A DNA stretch of 64,000 nucleotides from NCBI GenBank assembly GCA_035633215.1, contig DASQFI010000067.1:1-64000 (forward strand), given 5' to 3'. The notes under the pieces were generated by a model. That model was not told the origin of the DNA. It saw only the letters and a program-made list of their open reading frames with translations, and searched no databases. Origin of the DNA: DASQFI01 sp035633215 (GTDB taxonomy: Bacteria > Acidobacteriota > Vicinamibacteria > Vicinamibacterales > SCN-69-37). Below, one piece after another: positions 25,001 to 34,442 of the stretch. Position 1 is the first letter of the stretch. Each line of letters opens with the position of its first letter. The translations under genes and the position numbers were made by a program.

Positions 25001-26026
25001 TTACGGCTGCGACGTGAGCCGGACGGCCTGCGCGCGGCCGCTCGACTGGGCCGCGTCGGTCGAGAAACGGCCGTGCAGCGACCCGTCGTCTGCCCGCTGC
25101 AGCTTCAACGTGCCCTGACTGGTTCGGCGCGTCCCGCGTTCTGTGAATGCGAGGACCAGCCGCCCATCTTCAATCTTGCCCTCGATGGTGATCGGCGTCC
25201 GGGCGCGCGACGCGATGCGCCGGCCGTTCTCGGTCCACTTGAGACCCTGCCCCCGGACGCGGTTCCCGGTCTGGTCGAGTTGCAGCCGGAAGCCAAGCGT
25301 CAGGTCCTTGAACAAGTTCTTGTTCGAGCTTTCGACCTGGCTCGTGAGCACCCACAAACCGGTGAGATCGCCCGTCTGGCGAGAATCCAATTGAGGATTG
25401 GCCTTCTCGTGCCGCTCGGAAACGTGTGATGTGGTCGCCTGCTGCGGTGCCGGCGTGTCGAGCGCCAAATCGGCCGCGGGCCCTTGCAGCGACGCCAGAA
25501 ACCACACCCCCGTCGTGAGGGTGATGAGCGTCACGACCGCCAGCGCCCCGTAGGTCAGCGACGCCGGTCTTGCCCAAACCACCCACAATGGAAGGGCAAC
25601 TTTCCTTGTCTCGCGTTCCGGTTGCCACTCAAGACGGTCGGCATTTTCACCGACGTCCGCCGCCGGGACACCTTCCGTCGGGAACTCATCGGGCGAATCG
25701 ACGAGGAACGCGGCCGCCGCGTCGTCGGTGGTCGCGCAGATCACGTCCAATCCGGCTGCCTCTTCCGATGCGAACTCGTCGAGCGCCGAGCGGTGCTTGA
25801 GCTGAGCCATGTAGCGTTCGCTCGTGAGGTCAGGATCCAGACCCACTTCGGCGGCGAACGCGCTGACGCAGCTCCTGAGCTGAAGCATGTCCGGCAAGCG
25901 GTCCACGTCGACTTCTTCGATCGCGGTCAGCCACTGCACGCTGAGTTTGGCGCGTTTGGCGAGTTGCTCCCGCGAGAGACCTTGCTCCTGTCGCGCGCGG
26001 GCGAGATCCAGTCCCACAGGCATCAT
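25001..26026 (-). CDS. RodZ-like membrane protein with N-terminal helix-turn-helix
   Basis: Protein of 341 residues. Residues ~5-70 form an HTH_25/RodZ-type domain (LARARQEQGLSREQLAKRAK). An acidic linker leads to one membrane helix at about residues 155-177 (YGALAVVTLITLTTGVWFLA). The ~160-residue extracytoplasmic part is beta-rich (LKWTENGRRIASRART, TLKLQRADDGSLHGRF) and unrecognised. A cytoplasmic HTH joined through one helix to an outer domain suggests a one-component transducer or a cytoskeletal adaptor as in RodZ; the C-terminal domain is not RodZ DUF4115-like as far as I can see. Confidence 0.7.
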   Translation of the reverse strand: MMPVGLDLARARQEQGLSREQLAKRAKLSVQWLTAIEEVDVDRLPDMLQLRSCVSAFAAEVGLDPDLTSERYMAQLKHRSALDEFASEEAAGLDVICATTDDAAAAFLVDSPDEFPTEGVPAADVGENADRLEWQPERETRKVALPLWVVWARPASLTYGALAVVTLITLTTGVWFLASLQGPAADLALDTPAPQQATTSHVSERHEKANPQLDSRQTGDLTGLWVLTSQVESSNKNLFKDLTLGFRLQLDQTGNRVRGQGLKWTENGRRIASRARTPITIEGKIEDGRLVLAFTERGTRRTSQGTLKLQRADDGSLHGRFSTDAAQSSGRAQAVRLTSQP

Positions 26027-26162
26027 CCGAGTCTAACAAATCACGTCCGCACTTCTGGACGCGGAACAGCACGTCAGTCGGCGGGGCGGGGTGCGCGACG
26101 CCGGTTGCCACGCGTCCAAGCGGTCCGATCTCAGCGTGCGGTCGCTGCTCGTAATCAGCCCG

Positions 26163-26168
26163 TATAAT
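26163..26168 (+). promoter_or_regulatory. -10 element implying a (nearly) leaderless kinase mRNA
   Basis: A perfect TATAAT ends 10 bp before the ATG at 26179. If used as a -10, transcription would begin within a few bases of the start codon, and there is no Shine-Dalgarno sequence in the gap. Confidence 0.4.
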
Positions 26169-26178
26169 TTGGCGTTCC

Positions 26179-28971
26179 ATGCTCGGCCAGACCGTCTCGC
26201 ACTACCGGATCCTCGAGAAGCTGGGCGGGGGCGGCATGGGGGTCGTCTACCGCGCCGAGGATACCCGCCTCGGCCGGCAGGTGGCCGTCAAGTTCCTGCC
26301 GCCGGAGCTCTCGCGGGACGTGGCGGCCGCGCAGCGCTTTCAGCGGGAGGCACAGGCGGCGTCGGCGCTGAACCACCCGAACATCTGCACGGTCTACGAC
26401 ATCGGTGAACACGACGGCCAGCAGTTCCTCGTCATGGAAATGCTCGAGGGGCGGACGCTCAAGCATCTCGTGGAGGGGCATCCGCTGGAGCTGGACCGGG
26501 TCGTCGAGCTCGGCATCGAGATCGCCGACGCGCTCGATGCGGCACATGCGCAGGGCATCGTGCATCGCGATATCAAACCCGCGAACATCTTCGTCACCAC
26601 TCGCGGCCACGCGAAGGTGCTCGACTTCGGTCTCGCCAAGCTGACCGACCCGAGATCGGCCGAAGAGATCGCGACGGGGCCCACGAAGACCGCCGGCAGC
26701 CTGCTCTCGCATCCGGGTCTCGTCATGGGAACCGCCGCGTACATGTCGCCGGAACAGGCGCGCGGCGAGGCCGTCGACGTGCGGACGGATCTGTTCGCGT
26801 TCGGTCTCGTGCTGTACGAGATGGTCACGGGACAGCCGGCGTTTCTCCGGCCGTCGGCGATCGCGACGCTCGACGCGGTCCTGCACGATGCGCCGGCCGC
26901 ACCCGTGCGGCTGAACCCGGGCGTCACGCCGGAGCTCGAGCGCATCATCGAACGCTCGCTCGAAAAGGATCGCGAGCTTCGCTACCAGACCGCCGGTGAG
27001 ATGCGGGCTGAGCTGCGTCTGCTGCGCCGCGCGACGGAAACCCGGCAGGTGCCCCCCGCCGAAGCTCGGAGAGCGAAGGCGGGCGGCTCGCGATGGCGAT
27101 CGCTCTCCGCCATCGCCGCAACAGCCGTCGCCCTCGTCGCCGCGGGATGGTGGTTCGCGCCTCGCACGCCCGCCCTCACGCAGGAAGACGAGCTCGTCGT
27201 CGCCGATTTCGACAACCGAACCGGCGAGCCGGTGTTCGACGATGCCCTCAGGCAGGCGCTGGTCGTGGCGCTGAGGCAATCGCCTTACTTGAATGTCGTC
27301 TCCGACGATCGGATGCAGGAGACGCTGCGGCTGATGCAGCGCCCGCCGACGGACCGCCTGACCGAAACGGTCGCGCGTGAAGCCTGTCAGCGGCAGAACG
27401 TCAAAGCGATGCTGGCCGGGTCGATCGCGCAGCTCGGCACGGCCTACGTCATCACAGTGAATGCCGCCGAGTGCGCCACGGGCAGGCGGCTGGCAACCGA
27501 GCAGGTGCAGGCGGCGCGGCGCGAGGACGTGCTGGTCGAGCTCGGGCGCGGAGCGCGATCAGTGCGGGAAAAGCTCGGCGAATCGCTGGCCACGCTCGAA
27601 CGGTTCGACGTGCCGCTCGAGCGGGCGACGACCTCGTCGCTCGACGCGCTGAAGGCCTTTACGACCGGCTTCCGGCTCCACGCGTCCGGACAGTGGCAGC
27701 AGGCCATTCTGCACCTCGAGCGCGCCGTTTCGCTGGATCCGGAGTTTGCGCTGGCCTATGCCCAGACGAGCACGGCGTATTTCAACCTGCGGGAATTGGC
27801 CCGCGCGAGGACGTTCGCGGCTCGCGCGTACGAGCTGCGCGATCGGGTGAGCGAACGCGAGCGCTTCTACATCGAAGCCAGATACCACGATTCGGCCACC
27901 GCTGATTACGACCAGTCGAAGAAGGTCTACGAGCTCTGGTCGCAGACCTACCCGCGCGATTTCGTCCCCTGGAACAACCTGGGCGTCATTCACTCCGAGA
28001 TCGGCGACTACGAAAGCGCGCTGGAGAGTTACGCGCAGGCGAAGCGGCTCCATCCAGGCAATGCCTTGACGCACGGCAATATCGCATTCGCGCTCCAGGC
28101 GCGCGGTCGCCTCGCCGAATCGAAGAGCGCCGCCGACGAGGCCATCGTGAAGTTTCCGGCCAATGCCATCTCGTACGCGGTGCGCATGAACATTGCTTGC
28201 ATCGAGCGGGATGCGTCCAAGAAAGAGGAGCTGCTGGTCACGGGCCGGAGCCGACGGATCTCGGAGATCGTCAACGCGGCGCTCAACTGCGCCGTTCGAG
28301 AGGGCCGGCTCGCCGACGCGCGCAACTTTCAACACGAGTTCGCGCAGATGGTCGGCGAGGCCAGGCCTGACCCGCGCGGCCGGATCCTGGTTGAGCTGGC
28401 ATTCGCAGAGTGGCGCGTGGGCCACGCCGAGCGCGCACGTGGTCTGGCTGCCGAAGCGGAGCGTCTTCTGCCGCCAGCCGCCCGGGTGTATCGCCTTCCG
28501 GCTCTCTACGCCGAAATTGGCGAGGGCGCGCGTGCGCGGAAGCTTCTCGATCAAATGGCCGCCGACCAGCCGCGGTCGTCGCCCCTGACGCTGTGGCGCG
28601 CCTTCGCCGAAGCCACGCTGGCCCTGGCCCGAAGGGATCCGCAGGCCGCGCTCGATCATCTGAGGCCGGTGCAGCGGTTCGAGGGCCGGTGGGCCGACGT
28701 CACGTTGCTGCGAGCGAAAGCGCAGCTGCTCGCGGGGAATACCGCCGCCGCCGTGGCCGACTTCAAACAACTCGTCGACCTTACGCCGCCGGGACCGTCC
28801 GCGACACCCTACGCAGCTGCGCTCATCGGCCTTGCGCGCGCACGCGCCGCCGCAGGAGACGCGTCCGGCGCGAAAGCGGCGTACGACCAGTTCCTCAGTC
28901 TCTGGGCCGGCGCCGATGCCGACTTGCCGCTGCTCACGGAGGCGCGGCGGGAGCGGGCCGCGGTGAAGTAG
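26179..28971 (+). CDS. Membrane Ser/Thr protein kinase with extracytoplasmic TPR sensor
   Basis: Protein of 930 residues. Kinase domain ~10-275: GGGGMGVVYRAED, ATP lysine K38, HRDIKPANIF (His129, Asp131), DFGLAK, MSPEQARGEAVD. A short basic linker, coded by a palindromic repeat (residues ~293-303), precedes a membrane helix at ~308-325 (IAATAVALVAAGWWFA). Next comes a FlgO/TolB-N-like alpha-beta domain (VVADFDNRTGEPVFDDALRQ), then a TPR superhelix from ~490 to the end (ALESYAQAKRLHPGNALTHG). In this kinase the sensor is TPR-based instead of PD40. Catalytic residues are complete. Confidence 0.9.
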   Translation: MLGQTVSHYRILEKLGGGGMGVVYRAEDTRLGRQVAVKFLPPELSRDVAAAQRFQREAQAASALNHPNICTVYDIGEHDGQQFLVMEMLEGRTLKHLVEGHPLELDRVVELGIEIADALDAAHAQGIVHRDIKPANIFVTTRGHAKVLDFGLAKLTDPRSAEEIATGPTKTAGSLLSHPGLVMGTAAYMSPEQARGEAVDVRTDLFAFGLVLYEMVTGQPAFLRPSAIATLDAVLHDAPAAPVRLNPGVTPELERIIERSLEKDRELRYQTAGEMRAELRLLRRATETRQVPPAEARRAKAGGSRWRSLSAIAATAVALVAAGWWFAPRTPALTQEDELVVADFDNRTGEPVFDDALRQALVVALRQSPYLNVVSDDRMQETLRLMQRPPTDRLTETVAREACQRQNVKAMLAGSIAQLGTAYVITVNAAECATGRRLATEQVQAARREDVLVELGRGARSVREKLGESLATLERFDVPLERATTSSLDALKAFTTGFRLHASGQWQQAILHLERAVSLDPEFALAYAQTSTAYFNLRELARARTFAARAYELRDRVSERERFYIEARYHDSATADYDQSKKVYELWSQTYPRDFVPWNNLGVIHSEIGDYESALESYAQAKRLHPGNALTHGNIAFALQARGRLAESKSAADEAIVKFPANAISYAVRMNIACIERDASKKEELLVTGRSRRISEIVNAALNCAVREGRLADARNFQHEFAQMVGEARPDPRGRILVELAFAEWRVGHAERARGLAAEAERLLPPAARVYRLPALYAEIGEGARARKLLDQMAADQPRSSPLTLWRAFAEATLALARRDPQAALDHLRPVQRFEGRWADVTLLRAKAQLLAGNTAAAVADFKQLVDLTPPGPSATPYAAALIGLARARAAAGDASGAKAAYDQFLSLWAGADADLPLLTEARRERAAVK
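27055..27083. repeat. CCGCCGAAGCTC...GAGCGAAGGCGGG palindrome coding for a kinase linker
   Basis: An imperfect inverted repeat, CCCGCCGAAGCTCGG then AGAGCGAAGGCGGG, read as PPAEARRAKAGG. The same element type occurs at 41258-41289 in another kinase at the equivalent juxtamembrane position. Confidence 0.65.
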
Positions 28972-28992
28972 CTGCAGCCGACCGCCGGAACC

Positions 28993-29040
28993 CGAGCGGT
29001 TTTCGTTTCTGTGTAGCGCTACATCGAATCGAAAACGGCT
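28993..29040. repeat. Solo palindromic repeat, same family as 7538-7701
   Basis: GAGCGGTTTTCGTTTCTGTG followed by TAGCGCTACATCG and GAAAACGGCTCT is the inverted form of the outer repeat of the composite element upstream of frdA, but uninterrupted. It lies between two convergent kinase genes and could also serve as a bidirectional hairpin terminator. Confidence 0.7.
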
Positions 29041-31691
29041 CTAACGCTTGATCTCTGCCGGCCAGTTCAGGATCGCCGTCAGCGGCTGCTCGCGAGCCAG
29101 GCTGTCGGGCACGATGGCGAGAAACTGCTTTCCGTCCGCCGAGACGCCGAAGTCGTGCCACGGTTTTCCGGCGAGTGTGACGAGCGCGCTCGGCTGTCCC
29201 ACGTCCAGCAACGGCTCCGTACGAATCGAGACGACCATGAGCCGTCTGTCAGGCGAGAGATAGAAGAGTTCCCGGCCGTCCCGGCTCCAGCGGGGGAACG
29301 CGGCTCCGCCGGTCGACACGCGGATCTTGGACGCGGTCGGCGGAAAAGGCGCGACGTACAGTTCGCCTCGACCCGATTCATCGACGTGAAGGCGACCGCG
29401 CGGCCGTTCGGGGACAGACGTGGGTCGAATTCGGAGAACGGCGACGCATACAGCGGCGTCGGGGCCGCTCCGGCGCCGATCTGCAGGATCAAAATATCCC
29501 ACGTGCCGCGCTCGGCTCTGTGCGAGATGAGCAATTGCTTCCCATCTGGTGTGATGTCCGAGGCCAGTTGGTACGATCCCGCGGGGAGGAGCTCGTGGTC
29601 CTTTCCCGTCCTCATATCTCGTTGAAACAGATTCGGCGGGCCGCCACGGGCGCTATTGAACACGAATGCCTGCTGACCCGGGAACCAGGGACCTGGCAGT
29701 TCCGGGGGAGGGCCCGACGTGATCACCGTCTCATTGCCCCGCGACAGATCCAGCAACCACAGGTCATGCGTCCCGTACCGCGGGTCTCTGCGTGTGAAGA
29801 GCACCTGCTTGCGATCGGGCGACAGCCGCAGCGCGTAGTACCCGCCAGGGCTGCCGATGGTCGCGATCTCCTTGCCGCTTCGATCGATCCAGGCCAGCCG
29901 CGCGACGTCCCGGTGCGCCTGAAAGACGACGACGCCGTTTTGTGACGTCGTGAACATGGCCCTGCTCGGGAGGTAGCTGTAGTTCACGGCGTCGGCGATC
30001 GCGAAGGGGTCGCCGGTCACACGCCCGGCCGACAGATCGACCCGTTGCGCCAGAAGCGTGCCTTCACGCGCGAACACAAGGTAGTCGGGATCCACCCACT
30101 GGACGTTCGACACGACCGCCAGAAGCGATCGCGTCGGGCGTCCCGGCTCGAAGATCCTGAGATCCCCTGTCCCGTCTTTCCGGGTGGCGAGGTACAGGAA
30201 CCGCTGGCCATCGGGCAGAAACCAGGGCCAGTAGAGCCGGACCTCTCCGCGTGACGAGTCCGCCTTGACGACACCGACGGCCGGGTCGCCACCGGTCGAG
30301 ACTCGCCAGATTTCGTTACCTTGTATGGATCCGAAGACGATTTGCCCACCGCGCCCCCAGGTACCGAGGAGCCCTCCTCCCGCGGGAACCTCCGCGATCG
30401 AAACCGGCGTGCCACCGGGAAGGTCGACGCGTTTGAGCTTGCCGGCCGCGAAGAATCCAAGCGACCGGCTGTCAGGCGACCAGAACGCCGAGATCGCGCC
30501 TTCGGTCCCGGCGATCGGACGGGCCTCGAGGCCGGACAGAGGTCGAATCCACACTCGGGTGGGGTCTGCGGACCCGGCGGCGACGAACGCCAGTTGCGAT
30601 CCATCCGGCGAGAGCGCGAGGTACGTCACCTCGACGTCCGGAAGGCCGCCGCCGAACGCGGCGCCTTCGGGCGGCGGAATCGAAAAGCGGACGGCGTGAT
30701 TGATCGAGCTCGTAGGAGCGGCCGGACGAGAGAACACGACGGCCGCGACGGCCGCTGTGGCGCCGACGAGGGCGAGCCCGGCGAGCGCAAGCCACAACCA
30801 TGGTTTTCGTGGAGTCCCGCTGTCTGCAGCTGCTGCAAGATCGCCGGACGGGTCGGAAGCGAGCTCGATCGCGACGTCACCGATGTCGCGAAAGCGTCGC
30901 CTGGGATCCTTGTCGAGACATCGGCGCAGCAGCCGCCGGATGTGAGCGGGCGTCGACTCGGGGAGCGCATGCCAGTCTGGCTCGCGCTCGAGGATGGCGA
31001 CGATCGTGTCGGAGAACGTTTTGCCCGCGAACGCCAGACGCGCCGTGAGCATCTCGTACAACACGCAGCCGAACGCCCAGATATCGGTGCGCTTGTCGAC
31101 TGGCTGCCCACGCGCCTGCTCCGGGCTCATGTACGCCGCGGTGCCCATGATCGCGCCGGCGCGCGTGCCCGCCGCCGTGACCGTCGGCATGTGCGACAGA
31201 TCCGCGGCGCCATGGTCGCCCTCGAAGGCCTTGGCCAGGCCGAAGTCCAGCACCTTCACGGCGCGATCGGGCGCGAGCTTGATGTTGGCCGGTTTCAGGT
31301 CACGGTGGATGATGCCCTTTTCGTGCGCCGCGTCGACGGCCTCGGCGATCTGGCGGGCAATGGTCAGCGCCTCGGCCTGCGGCAGCGGACCGCGCTGCAG
31401 ACGATCGGCGAGCGTCGGCCCTTCGACCATCTCCAGAATCAGCGCGACGATCCCGCCGGCTTCCTCGACGCCGTGAATCGAGGCGATGTGCGGATGGCTC
31501 ACCGCCGCCAGCATGCGAGCCTCGCGCTCGAATCGCACGCGTCGATCGACGTCGTGGGCGAACGATTCCGGCAGAACCTTGAGCGCCACGTCGCGGCCGA
31601 GTCTCGTATCGCGGGCGCGGTAGACCTCCCCCATCGCGCCGGCGCCGATCAACACGTCGATGCGATAGGGGCCGAACTGCGTGCCGGACAT
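29041..31691 (-). pseudogene. Ser/Thr kinase-PD40 gene with a C-terminal frameshift
   Basis: From the ATG at 31691 the frame encodes a full kinase domain (GAGAMGEVYRARD, HRDLKPANIK, DFGLAKAFEG, MSPEQARGQ), a membrane helix (PWLWLALAGLALVGATAAVA) and a PD40 propeller. Near base 29385, after AVAFTSMN, frame homology moves to another frame, which continues ESGRGELYVAPFPPTASKIR and ends in TAILNWPAEIKR at 29041. A one-base deletion in ACGTCGATGAAT explains the shift. Without correction the product runs on with an unrelated basic tail to 29079. Kinase and membrane parts are intact, so the protein could still signal; assembly error must be excluded. Upstream DNA is conserved with 20557-21037. Confidence 0.8.
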
Positions 31692-31778
31692 TGAACGCTG
31701 GCGGCCGAGCGGGGTGGTCTCGCGGCTGTCCACTGGGTGCCCGATCGTGTCGGGTCGTTGGGACTCAGTCAAGACGCT

Positions 31779-31993
31779 TCACGAGCCTCCGCCTGTCGGC
31801 ACGAGGCCGAGAAGCCGCACCACAGCTTCGGCCAGGACCTGGTCGGACAGATCTGGGAGCTGCGGCTTGAACGGGCCGCCCGTCAACATTGCAGGGACTT
31901 CCACGCGCCGACAGCTGCCGCAGTGCAGGAACTGCAATGCCGGATGGCACGGCCCAGGAATCCAGGCCGAATGTGACGACTCCGACGCGGCAC
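31779..31993 (-). pseudogene. Possible small zinc-ribbon-like gene remnant
   Basis: In the 369-bp gap between the kinase start and the coiled-coil gene, one minus-strand frame reads PCHPALQFLHCGSCRRVEVP, continues AMLTGGPFKPQLPDLSDQVL and stops at 31779. The Cys/His spacing looks like half of a zinc ribbon and the sequence looks protein-like, but no start codon precedes it in frame. Confidence 0.3.
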
Positions 31994-32018
31994 GAACATT
32001 GCGCCCGCTCTCCGCTCG

Positions 32019-32060
32019 GCGACGATGCTATCGTCGTCGTCGTATCGCCGGAGGCAGGAA
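32019..32060 (+). promoter_or_regulatory. Conserved leader of coiled-coil copy 2
   Basis: Same block as at 24018-24059: GACGATGCTATCGTCGTCGT, ATCGCC and GGAGGCAGGA immediately before the ATG. Confidence 0.5.
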
Positions 32061-32525
32061 ATGCCTGATGTGAGGCAATCGGAGTTCAGGAAGGTCGTTG
32101 CCGAGTTCGCCGACGCAATCAGCGCCAGAGTCGATTCCCTCGAAACTACTGTCACTGGTCGGTTCGACCGCGTCGAGAAGGAGATGGAGGGACGGTTCGA
32201 CCGCGTCGAGAAGGAGATGGAGGGACGGTTCGACTCCGTCGAGAAGGAAATGGAGACACGGTTCGACTCCGTCGAGAAGGAGATGGAGACACGGTTCGAC
32301 TCCGTCGAGAAGGAGATGGCGAGCCGGTTCGACGCTGTCGAGACGGAGATGGAGAGCCGGTTCGACTCCGTCGAGACCCGTTTCGACCAGGTCCAGACGG
32401 AAATGGACAAGCGGTTCAATGCCGTTGGAGAGCGGCTCGACAGTCTCGACTCCAAGGTGACCGAACAGTTTCGGCGCCTCGAGACGAGTATCACCGAGCG
32501 GCTTGACGGGACCGGGAAAGAGTGA
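32061..32525 (+). CDS. Hendecad-repeat coiled-coil protein, copy 2
   Basis: Protein of 154 residues, paralogue of the gene at 24060. The N-terminal MPDVRQSEFRKVVAEFADAI is almost unchanged. The middle consists of about seven near-identical 33-bp DNA repeats coding RFDSVEKEMET-type 11-residue units (about 32160-32360), and the C-terminal region (ERLDSLDSKVTEQFRRLETS) resembles copy 1. The near-identity of the DNA repeats suggests recent unit duplication, so length may vary between strains. Function unknown. Confidence 0.75.
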   Translation: MPDVRQSEFRKVVAEFADAISARVDSLETTVTGRFDRVEKEMEGRFDRVEKEMEGRFDSVEKEMETRFDSVEKEMETRFDSVEKEMASRFDAVETEMESRFDSVETRFDQVQTEMDKRFNAVGERLDSLDSKVTEQFRRLETSITERLDGTGKE

Positions 32526-32560
32526 AGTCAGCGTGTGACCCGCCGCCATCGTGGCGGGCC

Positions 32561-32595
32561 GAAGTTCGAAGTTTGAAGTTCGAAGTTCGAAGTTT
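32561..32595. repeat. Short tandem repeat of GAAGTTCGAAGTT units
   Basis: About four imperfect 8-9 bp units of GAAGTTC/TGAAGTT lie between the coiled-coil gene and the truncated gene. A related stretch lies at 24956-24988. Confidence 0.6.
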
Positions 32596-32597
32596 CT

Positions 32598-33047
32598 TCA
32601 GCTCCCCGCCGCCGCCGGCACCTGCATGTTGAGCGTCTGCATCAGATTCACGACGCTCGCCTGCACGGACCGCGCCCTGGCGACAGCCGTGGCCACGTCG
32701 CCGACCGATGCGGCCGAGGTCGCTTCCGACCAGGTCTGGCTGGCGGTCGCGAGGCCGGCCTTGGCGCTGTCCAGCGTCTCCTTGGTGATGCCCGCCGGCA
32801 GACGCCGGCTCTGGCTCAGGACGTCCACCCGGCTTTTCACCGCTTCGACGAGTTTGGGCACGCCGGCCTCCATCGTGTTCCACGCCCTCGTCAGCTCCGC
32901 TTTCTTCGCGGCAATCGCGCCACCGAGCGCGCTGATCTGCGTGTTCAGCGACTGCGTCTGCTGCAACACGGCGGCGTAATCGCCCTTGGCGAGCGTGGCC
33001 TGCGCCGAGGCCAGGGAGTCCTGAATCGCGCGCGCCTGCTCCGGCAC
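32598..33047 (-). pseudogene. 5'-truncated helical (likely exported) protein gene
   Basis: The readable part (149 residues from a GTG) is helical and alanine-rich (QARAIQDSLASAQATLAKGD, WSEATSAASVGDVATAVARA). The frame continues a few codons upstream (QAGAEKYVPEQ) and then hits stops exactly where a kinase-gene tail begins. No signal peptide or good start is present, so the 5' end was most likely lost at the junction with 33055-33118. The original may have been a periplasmic protein, but its family is not recognised. Confidence 0.55.
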
Positions 33048-33054
33048 GTACTTC

Positions 33055-33118
33055 TCAGCGCCAGCCTGTCATCACCTTAAACGTCTGCCCTTTCGCATTC
33101 GGCGCGTCGGGGACGATA
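33055..33118 (-). pseudogene. Fragment: last ~20 codons of a kinase-PD40 gene
   Basis: Minus-strand translation gives VPDAPNAKGQTFKVMTGWR and a stop, closely matching the tail of the fragment at 46193 (EPNAKRQTFKVMTGW). Only the 3' end remains. Confidence 0.65.
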
Positions 33119-33138
33119 GAACCGCTCCTCGACACCCG

Positions 33139-34437
33139 TCAGAAGATGATGAGCCCGCCCGATCCGCTAAACCTCGGGTTCACGAGCGTGTTGAAGATCG
33201 ACCCGAAGCTGTAGCTGATCCCGACGCTGAAGGTATAGCTGTAATCGGTGGCGAGCTGACGCAGACGCAACAGGATCTCTTCGGTCGAAGCGCTGCTCTT
33301 CCTGAGTGAGATCTGATCCTTGATCCTGTCGTACCTCGCGACCATGTTGAACGAGAAGCCCTCGAAGAGACTGACTTCCGTGCTGCCCGACACCGATGCG
33401 CGATACCGATCGGTCTGCTTCAAATGTTGCGACACGCTCGAATAGGCGCTGAGCGATCCCCACGGCTGCCGCAAGCCAAGTGAGACATTGACGCCATGAG
33501 TCGTCACGGTCTCGCGGAGCTTGTCGAAAATCGTGACCTCGCGGTACTCGTAGGCAGTGGCGCCGACGGTGTACTGCACGGCGAGACTGCGCCGGTTGGA
33601 CTCGCTGTACGGAAAGAAGTCGTACTCGAGGCCTGGGGCGAGAGTCGTTGAACGATCCGTGTTTGAAAAGCTCGAGCGCGCCATCGAGGCGCGGAACCCG
33701 GCCGAGGTGTGTCCACCGAGGCTCTTGACGACGAGGCTGCCGAACGACCAGCCGTCCCGCCGACTGTCGATCGTGCGGTCGTCCCCGATCTTGAACGTTC
33801 TCTTGTCGGCATTGCCGTTGGCCGAGAGGTTGATCTTCCAGTTCTCGGTCGTGCGGCTGCTCGAAAAGGACAAACGGTACGATCGGCTTGTACTCGATTG
33901 CTCCCCGCCGAGGCTGCCGTTGGCGTTGATGCGGAAGACCCAGAAGTTCCAGGGGTCCTTGCGGGCCGTCGCCGACGCCTGCCCGGCTGGGCGCCTCCAA
34001 GTGACGTCGAGCTGGGGCCCGATCGGTGTGTCGGCGGCGTAACCAACGAGACCAATCCTGAACACGTGCGCGAACGCTCGACGACGCTCGTCGCTCGTGG
34101 CCCTCTGGGGAGTCGCGAACGCGAACGTGCGGTCCTGGTTCTGCAAACGGCCAAGACCGATGAATTTGACCGTCCACGAGACCCCGCCGCTGCCGGTGCT
34201 TTGTGTGGTGACCAGGATGTGCAGATCAGCAACGGCACGGTCGCGCACGTAGTCGACGAAGGTGACGCTCTGACGCTGGTACTCGAGGTCGCACTCGGCG
34301 CAGTCGAGGAACACCTTGAGTGCCTGGGTCGCCGACGGTGCCTCGAGCGCCGGCGGTGTACTCTGGGCGTGCGCCGCCGCGGGCAAGCTCGAAATCAGGA
34401 CAGCGATGAGGAGCATGACGAGGTCTCGATGTTTCAC
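33139..34437 (-). CDS. Outer-membrane beta-barrel-like protein with CxxCDLE motif, copy A
   Basis: Protein of 432 residues with a signal peptide (VMLLIAVLISSLPAAAHAQ). The mature N-terminus carries DCAECDLEYQRQ followed by VTFVDYVRDRAVADLHILVT. The rest is made of alternating amphipathic strands (SYRLSFSSSRTTENWKINLS, SYTFSVGISYSFGS) and ends in phenylalanine (GGLIIF), as outer-membrane barrels do. The CxxCD motif could form a disulfide. I know similar uncharacterised proteins from Acidobacteriota but no function. It lies 5 bp after its tandem paralogue, on the same strand. Confidence 0.7.
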   Translation of the reverse strand: MKHRDLVMLLIAVLISSLPAAAHAQSTPPALEAPSATQALKVFLDCAECDLEYQRQSVTFVDYVRDRAVADLHILVTTQSTGSGGVSWTVKFIGLGRLQNQDRTFAFATPQRATSDERRRAFAHVFRIGLVGYAADTPIGPQLDVTWRRPAGQASATARKDPWNFWVFRINANGSLGGEQSSTSRSYRLSFSSSRTTENWKINLSANGNADKRTFKIGDDRTIDSRRDGWSFGSLVVKSLGGHTSAGFRASMARSSFSNTDRSTTLAPGLEYDFFPYSESNRRSLAVQYTVGATAYEYREVTIFDKLRETVTTHGVNVSLGLRQPWGSLSAYSSVSQHLKQTDRYRASVSGSTEVSLFEGFSFNMVARYDRIKDQISLRKSSASTEEILLRLRQLATDYSYTFSVGISYSFGSIFNTLVNPRFSGSGGLIIF

Positions 34438-34442
34438 GGCAA

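Noticed and set aside
32160..32360. Regular 33-bp repeats resembling a CRISPR array
   Set aside because: The units are directly adjacent with no spacers and encode in-frame 11-residue coiled-coil repeats.
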